This document shows, one piece after another, positions 45,137-53,485 of a DNA stretch of 64,000 nucleotides. This DNA comes from Acidipropionibacterium jensenii DSM 20535. Lineage in GTDB: Bacteria > Actinomycetota > Actinomycetes > Propionibacteriales > Propionibacteriaceae. The position numbers were made by a program, and so were the translations under genes. Numbering within the stretch: position 1 is the first letter of the stretch; every line of letters begins with the position of its first letter. The stretch spans positions 123,960 through 187,959 of the forward strand of contig NZ_AUDD01000005.1 in NCBI RefSeq assembly GCF_000425285.1, read 5' to 3'. The notes below the pieces were generated by a model, which worked only from the letters and a program-made list of their open reading frames with translations, was not told the origin of the DNA and ran no database searches.

Positions 45137-46042
45137 ATGACCGATGCCGTTGACGCCCCCCTCGATCCTGTTCGCCACCCGGATGCCCCCGGAGATCTCG
45201 ACACCCCGCGGCAGGACCGCATCTCCTACGGGCGCCCGCACCGGGCCGTCATCATGGCGCGGGGGCTGGGCACCCGGATGCGCAAGGCCGCGGAGGGAGT
45301 CGTGCTGGCCGACGGCCAGGCCGCCGCCGCGGCCGCCGGGGTCAAGGCGATGATCACCCTCAACGACCGTCCCTTCCTGGACCACGTCATCTCCACCCTG
45401 GCCGATGCCGGCTATGACCAGATCTGCCTGGTGATCGGCCCAGAGCACCAGATGATCCGCGACTACTACGACAGCCAGCACACCTCCCGCGTCACGATCA
45501 GCTATGCCGTCCAGGCCGAACCGCTGGGCACCGCCGACGCGATCGCGGCCGCCGAGTCCTTCGCCGGAGAGGACCGCGTCCTGGTCATCAACTCCGACAA
45601 CTTCTACCCCGGCCGGGCGGTCGCCCAGCTCGCCGGGGTGCCGGCCTCGGCGACCCTGGGGTTCTCCAAGCGCGCCATGATCGCCGAGTCGAACATCGAT
45701 CCCGACCGGATCGCCGCCTTCGCCCTGTTGAGGGCCGACGCCGACCACCAGCTCGCCGAGATCATCGAGAAGCCCGCCCCCGAGGTGGTGGCGGCCGCCG
45801 GGGACGACGCCCTGGTGTCGATGAACTGCTTCCTGCTGACCCCGCGGATCTTCGAGGCCTGCCGCCGTATCGACAAGTCGGCCCGCGGTGAGTACGAGAT
45901 CGTCGACGCGGTGCGCTGGATGGTGCGCCACGGGGAGCGGTTCGACGTCGTCCCGGTCGAGGCCGGCGTCCTGGACATGTCCAACCGCGGCGACATCGCC
46001 GCGATGGAGGCCGCCCTGGGTGACAAGCGGATCGTCCTGTGA
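45137..46042 (+). CDS. Sugar-1-phosphate nucleotidyltransferase-like protein
   Basis: 301 residues. A Rossmann-like nucleotidyltransferase: AVIMARGLGTRMRKAAEG near residues 38-55 (usual LAAGxGTRM with an Arg in place of Ala-Gly), KAMITLNDRPFLDHVISTLADAGY, PLGTADAIAAAESF, VLVINSDNFYP (metal Asp) and EIIEKPAPEVVAA. About 35 N-terminal residues are variable. It should join a sugar-1-phosphate to an NTP; which sugar and nucleotide are unknown. The kinase gene begins inside its stop (GTGA), so both should act in one pathway. Confidence 0.82.
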   Translation: MTDAVDAPLDPVRHPDAPGDLDTPRQDRISYGRPHRAVIMARGLGTRMRKAAEGVVLADGQAAAAAAGVKAMITLNDRPFLDHVISTLADAGYDQICLVIGPEHQMIRDYYDSQHTSRVTISYAVQAEPLGTADAIAAAESFAGEDRVLVINSDNFYPGRAVAQLAGVPASATLGFSKRAMIAESNIDPDRIAAFALLRADADHQLAEIIEKPAPEVVAAAGDDALVSMNCFLLTPRIFEACRRIDKSARGEYEIVDAVRWMVRHGERFDVVPVEAGVLDMSNRGDIAAMEAALGDKRIVL

Positions 46043-47262
46043 GCCGCACCGACGCGACGGTGCGCTGGTTCGTGCCCGGACGGATCGAGGTGCTCGGCAA
46101 GCACACCGACTACGCCGGCGGGCGCACCCTGGTGGCAGCCGTCGACCGGGGGGTCACCATCACCTGCACTCCCCCGGAGGAGCCGCCCCGGCACGCCGGG
46201 ATCATCGCACGGTCCACCGCCCTTCCCGGCGATCTGAGGATCAGCGCCGGCACCGACCCGCAGCTGCCGCCGGGACACTGGGGACGGTACGTCCAGACCG
46301 TCGTCGACCGGCTCACCGACAACTTCGGCCCGCTGGCGCCCTGCGGGATCACCATTTCCAGCGATCTTCCGCTGGCCAGCGGGATGAGCTCCTCCTCGGC
46401 CCTGGTGAGTTCCCTGGTGCTGGCCCTGGCCGACGCCAACGGCTTCACCGGTTCCCGACGCTGGACCCGCGATGTCACATCGCGCACCGACCTGGCCCAG
46501 TACCTGGCCTGTGTGGAGAACGGGATGAGCTTCAAGGATCTGACCGGGGCGGCCGGGGTCGGCACCTTCGGCGGCTCGGAGGACCACACCGCGATGGTTC
46601 TCAGCGAGACCGGCCGGCTGGGCGAGTTCCGGTTCTGCCCGATCCGCCTGGAGAGGCGGGTGGACTTCGCCGAGGACCTCTGTCTGGTCGTTCTGGTGAG
46701 TGGGGTGGCGGCCGAGAAGACCGGCGCCGCCCGCGACCTGTACAACCGCGCCTCCCTGTCGACCCGGGAGATCCTGCGCCGGTGGAACACCGCCACCGGC
46801 CGCCAGGACGCCGTTCTGGCCGACGCGCTGGCCGCCGATCCGGGGGCGCTGCGGCTGCACCGGCTGATCGCCGACGACGGCTGGCTGACCCGGCGTCTTG
46901 ACCACTTCCTGGCCGAGTCGGAGCAGATCATCCCGGCGGCGATCAGCGCTCTGGGAGCCGGCGACCTGGCCGGCTTCGGGGCGGCGGTCGACGAGTCCCA
47001 ACGGATCGCCGACTGTCTGCTGGGCAATCAGGTGCCCGAGACGATCGCCCTGGCACGGATCGCCCGTCAGGACCTGTCGGCGGTGGCGTCGTGCTCCTTC
47101 GGGGCCGGCTTCGGCGGCTCGGTGTGGGCCTGCGTGCCGCGCTCCGACGCCGAGGATTTCGCCGCGCAGTGGCTGGGCCGGTACGCCTCGCGGTTCCCCG
47201 ACCCGGCCGCCAGGGCGACCACCATGGTGACCCGTCCGGGGCCCGCGGCCAGGAGGCTGTGA
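46039..47262 (+). CDS. GHMP-family sugar kinase (galactokinase-like)
   Basis: 407 residues. Motif 1 GRIEVLGKHTDYAGGRTL near residue 14 matches the galactokinase signature but with EVLGK in place of NLIGE. Motif 2 is LASGMSSSSALVSSLVLAL near 113, and motif 3 GAGFGGSVWACV near 355. It should phosphorylate the anomeric OH of a sugar. Overlap with the nucleotidyltransferase implies a two-step salvage route from free sugar to nucleotide sugar, as with fucose or heptose kinases, but no transporter or transferase gene adjoins. It converges with the CDF gene, 4 bases away. Confidence 0.82.
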   Translation: MSRTDATVRWFVPGRIEVLGKHTDYAGGRTLVAAVDRGVTITCTPPEEPPRHAGIIARSTALPGDLRISAGTDPQLPPGHWGRYVQTVVDRLTDNFGPLAPCGITISSDLPLASGMSSSSALVSSLVLALADANGFTGSRRWTRDVTSRTDLAQYLACVENGMSFKDLTGAAGVGTFGGSEDHTAMVLSETGRLGEFRFCPIRLERRVDFAEDLCLVVLVSGVAAEKTGAARDLYNRASLSTREILRRWNTATGRQDAVLADALAADPGALRLHRLIADDGWLTRRLDHFLAESEQIIPAAISALGAGDLAGFGAAVDESQRIADCLLGNQVPETIALARIARQDLSAVASCSFGAGFGGSVWACVPRSDAEDFAAQWLGRYASRFPDPAARATTMVTRPGPAARRL

Positions 47263-47266
47263 GGCC

Positions 47267-48202
47267 CTACAGTTCGATGTCCTCGTAGGAGCGCGGGTCC
47301 TCGATGGGTTCCAGGTGTCCCATCACCCGCAACTCCGGCCATCGGGTGATGAGGTCGTCGATGAGGTCCTCCATGACGTCGTGACCGTGTTGAACGGTCC
47401 ATTCGCCGGGCACCAGCATGTGGAACTCGAGGAAGCGACGGTAACCCGCCTCCCGGGTGCGCACCGCGTGGAACTTGAGGGTCTTGCTGCTGCGCGAGTC
47501 GAGGAAGGCCAGGATCTCGTCGTTGACCTGGCTGGGCAGCGCGATGTCCATCAGTCCGGCTCCGGACTGGCCGATCAGCCTCGCCCCGGTGATGAGGATG
47601 TTGACCCCGACCGCCAGGGCGACGATGGCGTCCAACCGGTGCCAGCCGGTCAGCCACACCAGCGCGATCCCGACGATCACCCCCACCGAGGTGATGACAT
47701 CGGTGAACAGGTGGCGCCCGTCGGCGATCAGGGTCATCGACCGGCGTCGTCTTCCGTTGACGCTGAGGATCCGGGCGACGACGCCGTTGATGACCGAGGC
47801 GACCACCGAGACCAGCAGGCCGATCCCCAGGTTGTCCAGCGGGGTCGGGTGCAGCAGCCGGTCGCCGGCCTGCACCAGGATCAGCGCGGCGGCGACGAAG
47901 ATCATGATCCCCTCGGTGGCGGCCGAGAAGTACTCGGCCTTCGAGTGGCCGAACTGGTGGTTCTGGTCCGGCGGCCGGATCGAGATCTTGAGGACCACCA
48001 GGGCGATGATCGCCGCGACCAGGTTGACCAGGGACTCCGCGGCGTCGGAGAGCAGGCCCACCGATCCGGTCACCCGCCAGGCCCAGGTCTTGAGGACGAT
48101 GGTGGCCACCGCCGCCGCGATCGACAGCCATGCGAACCGGCTGAGATCCTCTGGGGGACGATGCCTCGGGCCCGGGTCCCGGGTGCCGCCAGTGTTGTTC
48201 AC
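47267..48202 (-). CDS. Cation diffusion facilitator metal transporter
   Basis: 311 residues, six helices. The metal-binding HxxxD/DxxxD pairs appear in LLSDAAESLVNL (Asp and Glu-Ser variant) near 45 and in DGRHLFTDVITSVGV near 160; FGHSKAEYFSA is the family marker. The C-terminal domain has HAVRTREAGYRRFLEFHMLVPGEWTV and a final His-Asp cluster. Members export Zn, Fe or Mn. Start is the GTG at 48202, chosen because CAGAAT ends 7 bases upstream. Divergent from the iron-box gene. Confidence 0.9.
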   Translation of the reverse strand: MNNTGGTRDPGPRHRPPEDLSRFAWLSIAAAVATIVLKTWAWRVTGSVGLLSDAAESLVNLVAAIIALVVLKISIRPPDQNHQFGHSKAEYFSAATEGIMIFVAAALILVQAGDRLLHPTPLDNLGIGLLVSVVASVINGVVARILSVNGRRRRSMTLIADGRHLFTDVITSVGVIVGIALVWLTGWHRLDAIVALAVGVNILITGARLIGQSGAGLMDIALPSQVNDEILAFLDSRSSKTLKFHAVRTREAGYRRFLEFHMLVPGEWTVQHGHDVMEDLIDDLITRWPELRVMGHLEPIEDPRSYEDIEL

Positions 48203-48320
48203 CGCGATGATTCTGCCATTCCAGCTCCCGCGGCGCACCTCACCACCGATTTACGCAACCTGTGTGTTGCACTATTTGAGACGGAACGGCTTTCGGCTGG
48301 TCTCCGGGGGATCTGAGAGG

Positions 48321-48339
48321 TTAGGGTTGGCTTACCTCA
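48321..48339. promoter_or_regulatory. DtxR/IdeR-type iron box
   Basis: TTAGGGTTGGCTTACCTCA matches 15 of 19 positions of the consensus TTAGGTTAGGCTAACCTAA. It lies 26 bases before the ATG of the next gene, in the promoter region, so iron-loaded DtxR would repress. Confidence 0.65.
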
Positions 48340-48364
48340 CCAACCGAGAGGGGTACCGGGACAG

Positions 48365-49219
48365 ATGTCACCGTCGATCGACTTCACCGCCATCAGTGCC
48401 GACGCTGTGGCAGCCCACAACCTTTCCGTCGCCCACCGGCTCATGAGCGGTGCCGGCAGTGCCTCCCTTCTCGCCTTCCGGCTGGCCCCCGAGGATCCCT
48501 GCTCCGGTCTGGCCCACGGGCTGACGACCTCCGGCCAGTTCGTGGTGGCCGCCTACCGCGATCCCGAGGCCGCCGCCACCACGGCTGCCGACGGACAGCC
48601 GATCGAGGTGCGGGTGGACCTGGTCAAGGGGTCCCCGGAACCGTCCGTGCGTCTGGTGACCGCGACCGTGCACCTGGTCGGGACACTGACCTGGCTCGAT
48701 CCCGACGAGGCCTTCCTGATGCTCGTCCAGGGCGACCTGCCGCCGAGGGTCGGTGAGATCGCCGAGAACCCGGACGGGCGGGTCGGCGTCGTCGAGGCCG
48801 GCCGGGTGGTGCTGCGCGACAGCCTCGGGGTGACGCCGATCGACCTCGACACCCTGATCCAGGCCGACCACTGTCCGCGCGCCTGTGACGCCGTGTACCC
48901 CGACGCCGATCAGGAGTGGGACGCCTACGACCTCACCGCCTCGGTCGACCAGATGTACCTGCGACGGATCTGTCACGCCGTCGACGAGGGATCGATCGCC
49001 GGTGCGGTGTGCTGGCGGCGGCCCTCCACCCACTACTGCGAGCACACCATCGGACGGGTCTTCCTGGCCGACATCGACCGCACCGGGGTGACCCTGATGT
49101 CGGTGCAGCCCGATGAGACGATCTCCGCCTTCGCGGCCTTCCGTCACCCGGCCACCACCCTGGACGATCTGGCTGTCCAGTTGAGCTGCCTCATCGAGGA
49201 CTCCGTCCCGGTCCACTGA
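48365..49219 (+). CDS. Iron-box-controlled protein, possible heme/flavin-binding split-barrel protein
   Basis: 284 residues, no membrane helix or signal. I recognise two parts: residues 1-165 with hydrophobic repeated strands (ASLLAFRLAPEDP, GQFVVAAYRD, VRLVTATVHLVGTLTWLDPDEAFLML) and residues 185-284 with DAYDLTASVDQMYLRRICHAVDEGS, VFLADIDRTGVTLMSVQPDETISAFAAFRHPATTLDDLAVQLS. The second part resembles the DUF2470-like domain of HugZ-type heme-iron proteins. Together with the iron box, a role in iron or heme handling is likely, but the family call is tentative. The ATG has GAGAGGGG 10 bases upstream. Confidence 0.55.
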   Translation: MSPSIDFTAISADAVAAHNLSVAHRLMSGAGSASLLAFRLAPEDPCSGLAHGLTTSGQFVVAAYRDPEAAATTAADGQPIEVRVDLVKGSPEPSVRLVTATVHLVGTLTWLDPDEAFLMLVQGDLPPRVGEIAENPDGRVGVVEAGRVVLRDSLGVTPIDLDTLIQADHCPRACDAVYPDADQEWDAYDLTASVDQMYLRRICHAVDEGSIAGAVCWRRPSTHYCEHTIGRVFLADIDRTGVTLMSVQPDETISAFAAFRHPATTLDDLAVQLSCLIEDSVPVH

Positions 49220-49250
49220 TCGTCGGCACCGCCCGAGTTCCGGCCTCCCC

Positions 49251-49256
49251 TACGAT
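49251..49256 (+). promoter_or_regulatory. Candidate -10 element, leaderless start of the patatin-like gene
   Basis: TACGAT ends 6 bases before the ATG at 49263. Confidence 0.4.
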
Positions 49257-49262
49257 CGAGTT

Positions 49263-50831
49263 ATGGAACTTCCCTCCTGGCTGGGCCTGCCCGTTCTCAC
49301 CTTCGGTCACGCGACCGTGCGTCCCCGCCACGGTCTGGTGCTCGCCGGCGGCGGAGCCAGGGCGTCCTTCCAGGTCGGGGCGCTGCGCCATCTCTACGAC
49401 GTCGTGGGGATCCATCCCGAGGTGATCACCGCCACCTCCGCCGGGTCCGTGGTGGCCTGCACGATCGCCCAGTGGTCGGATCCGGAGGACCAGGCCAGGG
49501 CGCTGGCCGATCTGGACCGGATGTGGATGGCCATGCAGGACCAGTCCGAGATGTTCGCCCCTCGGGCCTGGTTCAAACTGCTCCTCGAGAAGGGCCCGGA
49601 GTGGACCAAGCTCATCGACCACGACCGCAGCCACCGGCCCCACGGCCTGGCGATACCGCGGATCAGTATGCCCTTCACCCACTCCCAGGACGGCGCCAGC
49701 ACCGTGGTGGACCCGGCCGAGCCGGTCGCCGGGGGCGAGGAGTCGCGGATCTCGACCTCGCTGACCGGCCAGGCGGCCACCCTCGACCTGGCCACCCGGG
49801 AGATCCCGGTGCCGGACGGCGCGACCTGGCGCCCCTCGGTGGTGCTTCAGGTGCTCAGCGCCCTGTCGAAGCTGACCCGCGACGGGGGCGACATCCAGGC
49901 CATCCTGCGCGGCGCCGACGCCTCCGGATCGACCTACCGGGCCGGTCCGATCCTGTCGCGGCTGCTGGACCCGGCCTGGTTCGACAGTGAGCGTCTGGCC
50001 TCCTCCGGGGTGCGGCTGCGGGTGGCGATGGTGGCCCTGGAGTCCGGGGAGCTGCGCTTCATGACCGAGCGGGGAACCCTCGTCGACCGGGACAACCATC
50101 CCCTTCCCGGTACCCGCCACGACGTCACCAGGGGGGTGCTGGCCTCCTGCTCGGTGCCGGGGGTGTTCCGCCCGGTGGAGATCGACGGCGAGCACTACGT
50201 CGACGGCGGGGTGCGGGAGAACATCCCTGCCGAGATGGCCATCGGACATCTGGGCGTGACCCATCCCTATGTCATCACCTGCGCGCCGCTGGGGCTCTCG
50301 CGCTCCGAGGACTTCGGGTCCAAGAACATGCTGGACCTGGCGACCCGCAGCATCGACATCCTCACCGACGAGGCCGGCCGCGACGAGGTGGCCTACGCCC
50401 TCAATGCCGGGGCCGAGGTGATCGCCCCCGAGATCGATGTGCACAGCTCGATGACGGTCGATCCGGGGCTGCTGCGAATCAATCGCGACTACGGCTGGAT
50501 GAGTTCGGCCCTGGTGCACTCGGCCACCGGGGCGTCGACGCACGATCTGGTCAACGAGATCGTGAGGCTACGGATGCGCGGCTGGGAGCTGGAGAAGGAG
50601 TGGCTGGCCGGGCGAACCGCCCCGGGGAAGGACGCGACCGCCGAAGCAGAGTCCGGGCCGCAACGCTCCGGGAGCGAGGATGTGATCGCCGAGCTGGCGG
50701 AGGTCAAGGGGCGTCTGGCAGACGCCGCCGACCGCCTTCCCCGGCTGCTGCGTCCCGAGGGCGCCGACACCTGGGGCCGGCAGCTCGAGGCCCACGGCCA
50801 CGCCCCCGAGGGGTTGACGCCGCCCTGGTGA
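49263..50831 (+). CDS. Patatin-like phospholipase family protein
   Basis: 522 residues. GLVLAGGGARASFQVGALRHL near 27-46 forms the oxyanion loop. The nucleophile is Ser59 in TATSAGSVVA (AxSxG form instead of GxSxG). The catalytic Asp314 is in HYVDGGVRENIPAEMAIG. A long insert sits between them, about residues 85-230, and the C-terminus (after 440) is charged and coil-like. Likely a cytoplasmic lipid acyl hydrolase. The gene is followed directly by two copies of a 57-bp repeat. Confidence 0.82.
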   Translation: MELPSWLGLPVLTFGHATVRPRHGLVLAGGGARASFQVGALRHLYDVVGIHPEVITATSAGSVVACTIAQWSDPEDQARALADLDRMWMAMQDQSEMFAPRAWFKLLLEKGPEWTKLIDHDRSHRPHGLAIPRISMPFTHSQDGASTVVDPAEPVAGGEESRISTSLTGQAATLDLATREIPVPDGATWRPSVVLQVLSALSKLTRDGGDIQAILRGADASGSTYRAGPILSRLLDPAWFDSERLASSGVRLRVAMVALESGELRFMTERGTLVDRDNHPLPGTRHDVTRGVLASCSVPGVFRPVEIDGEHYVDGGVRENIPAEMAIGHLGVTHPYVITCAPLGLSRSEDFGSKNMLDLATRSIDILTDEAGRDEVAYALNAGAEVIAPEIDVHSSMTVDPGLLRINRDYGWMSSALVHSATGASTHDLVNEIVRLRMRGWELEKEWLAGRTAPGKDATAEAESGPQRSGSEDVIAELAEVKGRLADAADRLPRLLRPEGADTWGRQLEAHGHAPEGLTPPW

Positions 50832-50843
50832 AGGCAGCGCACT

Positions 50844-50900
50844 CCCCCTGCTGGGTCCTCGCCACGAGGGGGTGCAGGGGGAGTCATCTCCCCCGCCTCA
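50844..50900. repeat. 57-bp repeat, copy 1, with internal hairpin
   Basis: Closely similar to 50936-50991. It contains CCCCCTGC...GCAGGGGG arms and a tighter hairpin, GGGGGAG and CTCCCCC around TCAT (50877-50894). Located 12 bases after the patatin-like gene. Could serve as terminator. Confidence 0.7.
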
Positions 50901-50935
50901 ACCATCAGCGAAGTGGCCGGCAGGGCGAGTCCCAA

Positions 50936-50991
50936 CCCCCTGCTGAGCCCCGCCACGAGGGGGTGCAGGGGGAGTCGTCTCCCCCGCCTCA
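50936..50991. repeat. 57-bp repeat, copy 2
   Basis: 56 bases, one shorter than copy 1 because of differences near CTGGGTCCTCG versus CTGAGCCCCG. The hairpin GGGGGAG/CTCCCCC (50968-50985) is kept with loop TCGT. Its last 3 bases are the stop codon of the HAD gene on the minus strand. Confidence 0.7.
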
Positions 50992-51780
50992 GGGAGTCGA
51001 GAGCAGCGGCAGCAGGTCGTTGACCGAGTCCAGGATGATGTTGGGCCGGTAGGGGAACCGGTCGATGTCCTCGCGCTGGGTGATCCCGGAGAGCACCAGG
51101 ACGGTGAGCAGGCCGGCCTCGATGCCGGCGACCATGTCGGTGTCCATCCGGTCGCCGATCATGGCGGTCGACTCGGAGTGCGCCTCGATCCGGTTGAGGG
51201 CCGAGCGGAACATCATCGGGTTGGGCTTGCCGACGATGTAGGGACGCCGTCCGCCGGTTGCCGTGGTGATGAGCGATGCGATCGCACCGGTCGCCGGCAG
51301 CGGCCCCTGGGGGGAGGGCCCGGTGGCGTCGGGGTTGGTGCAGATGAACCGGGCGCCGTCGCCGATCAACCGGATGGCCTTGGTGATGGCCTCGAAGGAG
51401 TAGTTGCGGGTCTCACCGAGGACGACGTAGTCCGGATCGGTGTCGGTGAGGATGAAGCCGGCCTCGTGGAGGGCCGTGGTCAGGCCGGCCTCGCCGATGA
51501 CGTAGAGGCGGGCGCCGGGATTCTGGTCGGCGAGGAACCTGGCGGTGGCCAGCGCCGAGGTCCAGATGTTCTCCTCGGGGATGATGAGGCCGGCCGCGTC
51601 CAGGCGGGCGGCGAGGTCGCGCGGGGTGAAGATGGAGTTGTTGGTCAGGACGAGGAATCGTCGTGAGGTGTCGACCCACCGCCGGATGAGGTCACTGGCA
51701 CCGGGGACCTCATGTTCCTCACGCACCAGGACGCCGTCCATGTCCGTGAGCCAGCACTCGACTTCTGCAGGTTCTCTCAT
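50989..51780 (-). CDS. HAD-superfamily phosphatase, NagD-like
   Basis: 263 residues. Motif I ECWLTDMDGVLV (Asp13, Asp15), motif II VLTNNSIFTPRDLAARL, motif III Lys in YIVGKPNPMMFRSALNRI and motif IV GDRMDTDMVAGIEAGLLTVLVLSG. This is the NagD/class IIA type acting on sugar or nucleoside phosphates. TAGGCT (minus, 51793-51788) ends 7 bases before the ATG, suggesting a leaderless message. The stop lies within repeat copy 2. Confidence 0.9.
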   Translation of the reverse strand: MREPAEVECWLTDMDGVLVREEHEVPGASDLIRRWVDTSRRFLVLTNNSIFTPRDLAARLDAAGLIIPEENIWTSALATARFLADQNPGARLYVIGEAGLTTALHEAGFILTDTDPDYVVLGETRNYSFEAITKAIRLIGDGARFICTNPDATGPSPQGPLPATGAIASLITTATGGRRPYIVGKPNPMMFRSALNRIEAHSESTAMIGDRMDTDMVAGIEAGLLTVLVLSGITQREDIDRFPYRPNIILDSVNDLLPLLSTP

Positions 51781-51886
51781 GGCTCCCAGCCTATCCAGAA
51801 GCCGCAACGTCGGTGCGGGGAAAGCGGCCCGGGCCGGGGCCTGTTCCCGGGGCCATCGAGGCCGATGGTGCATAATCCCCAGGTTG

Positions 51887-51904
51887 GATGCATGTTCTTG
51901 CATC
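51887..51904. promoter_or_regulatory. Candidate operator or leader hairpin before the permease
   Basis: GATGCA and TGCATC around TGTTCT, 25 bases before the ATG at 51930. CATAAT at 51871-51876 could be the -10 element, which puts the palindrome near the start of transcription. Confidence 0.4.
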
Positions 51905-51929
51905 GTCGATGTCAGCCAGGAGGACCGTG

Positions 51930-53387
51930 ATGCGGACGCCCACCGCACAGGAGCTGTTCCGGAGACGGTTGCCCGCCGGAGTGAGCGACGAGGGATGCCC
52001 CGAGGGGATCGCCCAGACTCCCGAGCGGATTGACGAGTCGCACTCCCTGCGGCGTTCGATGTCGACCCTTCAGCTCACCCTCATCGGGGTGGGTGGCACC
52101 GTCGGCACCGGTATCTTCTTCATCCTGTCGCAGGCCGTCCCCGAGGCCGGTCCCGCGGTACTCATCTCATTCGTGCTGGCCGCGGTGGTCGCCGGACTCA
52201 CGGTGGTCTGCTACGCCGAGCTGGCCTCGACGATGCCCTCCTCCGGGTCCTCCTACTCCTTCACCTACGCGACGATGGGCGAGCTGGTCGCCTTCATCGT
52301 GGGAGCCTGCCTCATCCTGGAGTACGGGGTCTCCGCCGCCGCGGTGGCCGTCGGCTGGTCGGAGTACCTCAACCTGCTGATGCACAATCTGCTCGGCTTC
52401 AGCTTCCCCGCGATCCTGTCTGCCGCGCCGGACGCCGGCGGTCTGGTGAATCTGCCGGCCGTCATCCTGGTCGGGATGTGCCTGCTCCTGCTGCTGCGCG
52501 GCGCCTCGGAGTCCGCCCGCGCCAACTCGATCATGGTGATCGTCAAGATGGTCGTCCTGGTGATCTTCGCGGCGATCGCCTTCACCGGCTTCCACGCCGA
52601 CCACTTCTCGAACTTCGCCCCCTACGGCGCCCACGGGGTCACGATGGCCACCGGTTCGCTGTTCTTCTCCTACATCGGGCTGGACGCCGTGGCCACCACC
52701 GGTGGGGAGGTGCACAATCCGCGCAAGGCGGTGCCCCGGGCGCTCATCCTCGCGCTCATCATCGTGACGGCCATCTATCTGCTGGTGGCCGTCTCGGCGC
52801 TGGGAGCGCAGCCCGCCTCGGCCTTCAGCGATCAGACCGCCAGCCTGGCGCACATCGTCGAGGGTGTGGTCGGATCGTCGTGGCCGGGTACGGTGCTGGC
52901 GGTCGGCGCGGTCATCTCGATCTTCTCGGTGACCCTCATCTGCCTCTACGGCCAGACCCGGATCCTGTACTCGATGAGCCGCGACGGTCTGGTGCCGGCG
53001 AAGCTGTCCGAGGTCCATCCCCGGACCCGGGTGCCAGTGTTGAACACCTGGATCGTGTGCCTCGCGGTGGCGGTGCTGGCAGGTTTCCTGCCGCTGGGGA
53101 TCCTCGCCGATCTCACCAGCATCGGCACCCTGTCGGCCTTCGCCCTGGTGTCCCTGGGGGTCATCATCCTGCGCCGCACCGCCCCCGATCTGCCGCGCGG
53201 GTTCAAGGTGCCGGGCTACCCGGTCACCCCGATCCTGTCGATCATCGCGTGCATCTACGTCGTCTCCGGGCTGCACGCACTGACCCTGATGGCCTTCGGC
53301 GTGTGGATCGCGATCGCCCTGGTCTTCTACTTCACGTGGAGCCGGCGGCACTCCGAGCTCGCCGCCCCGCCGCGGGATCTGCGCTAG
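51930..53387 (+). CDS. APC-superfamily amino-acid permease (cationic amino-acid type)
   Basis: 485 residues, about 12-14 helices after a 45-residue cytoplasmic start. IGVGGTVGTGIFFILSQAVPEAGPAVLISF is the substrate-binding first helix, CYAELASTMPSSGSSYSF the second, and SLFFSYIGLDAVATTGGEVHNPRKAVPRALI helix 6. The CAT-like form suits Arg-like substrates. AGGAGG lies 6 bases before the ATG. The dimethylarginine hydrolase gene follows within 99 bases, so uptake of methylated arginine or arginine is a likely role. Confidence 0.88.
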   Translation: MRTPTAQELFRRRLPAGVSDEGCPEGIAQTPERIDESHSLRRSMSTLQLTLIGVGGTVGTGIFFILSQAVPEAGPAVLISFVLAAVVAGLTVVCYAELASTMPSSGSSYSFTYATMGELVAFIVGACLILEYGVSAAAVAVGWSEYLNLLMHNLLGFSFPAILSAAPDAGGLVNLPAVILVGMCLLLLLRGASESARANSIMVIVKMVVLVIFAAIAFTGFHADHFSNFAPYGAHGVTMATGSLFFSYIGLDAVATTGGEVHNPRKAVPRALILALIIVTAIYLLVAVSALGAQPASAFSDQTASLAHIVEGVVGSSWPGTVLAVGAVISIFSVTLICLYGQTRILYSMSRDGLVPAKLSEVHPRTRVPVLNTWIVCLAVAVLAGFLPLGILADLTSIGTLSAFALVSLGVIILRRTAPDLPRGFKVPGYPVTPILSIIACIYVVSGLHALTLMAFGVWIAIALVFYFTWSRRHSELAAPPRDLR

Positions 53388-53485
53388 CCTCCCCGGGGCC
53401 AGGCGGACCGACCCGGCACCCGCCGCTGAACCGACCTCACCCATCTCAGTCCTCACCCACCATTGCTGACACGCAAGGAGAACCC

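Noticed and set aside
48241..48260. A short inverted repeat (GCAAC/GTTGC) as a second operator near the CDF promoter
   Set aside because: Arms of only 5 bp with a 6-base loop are expected by chance in this length of sequence.
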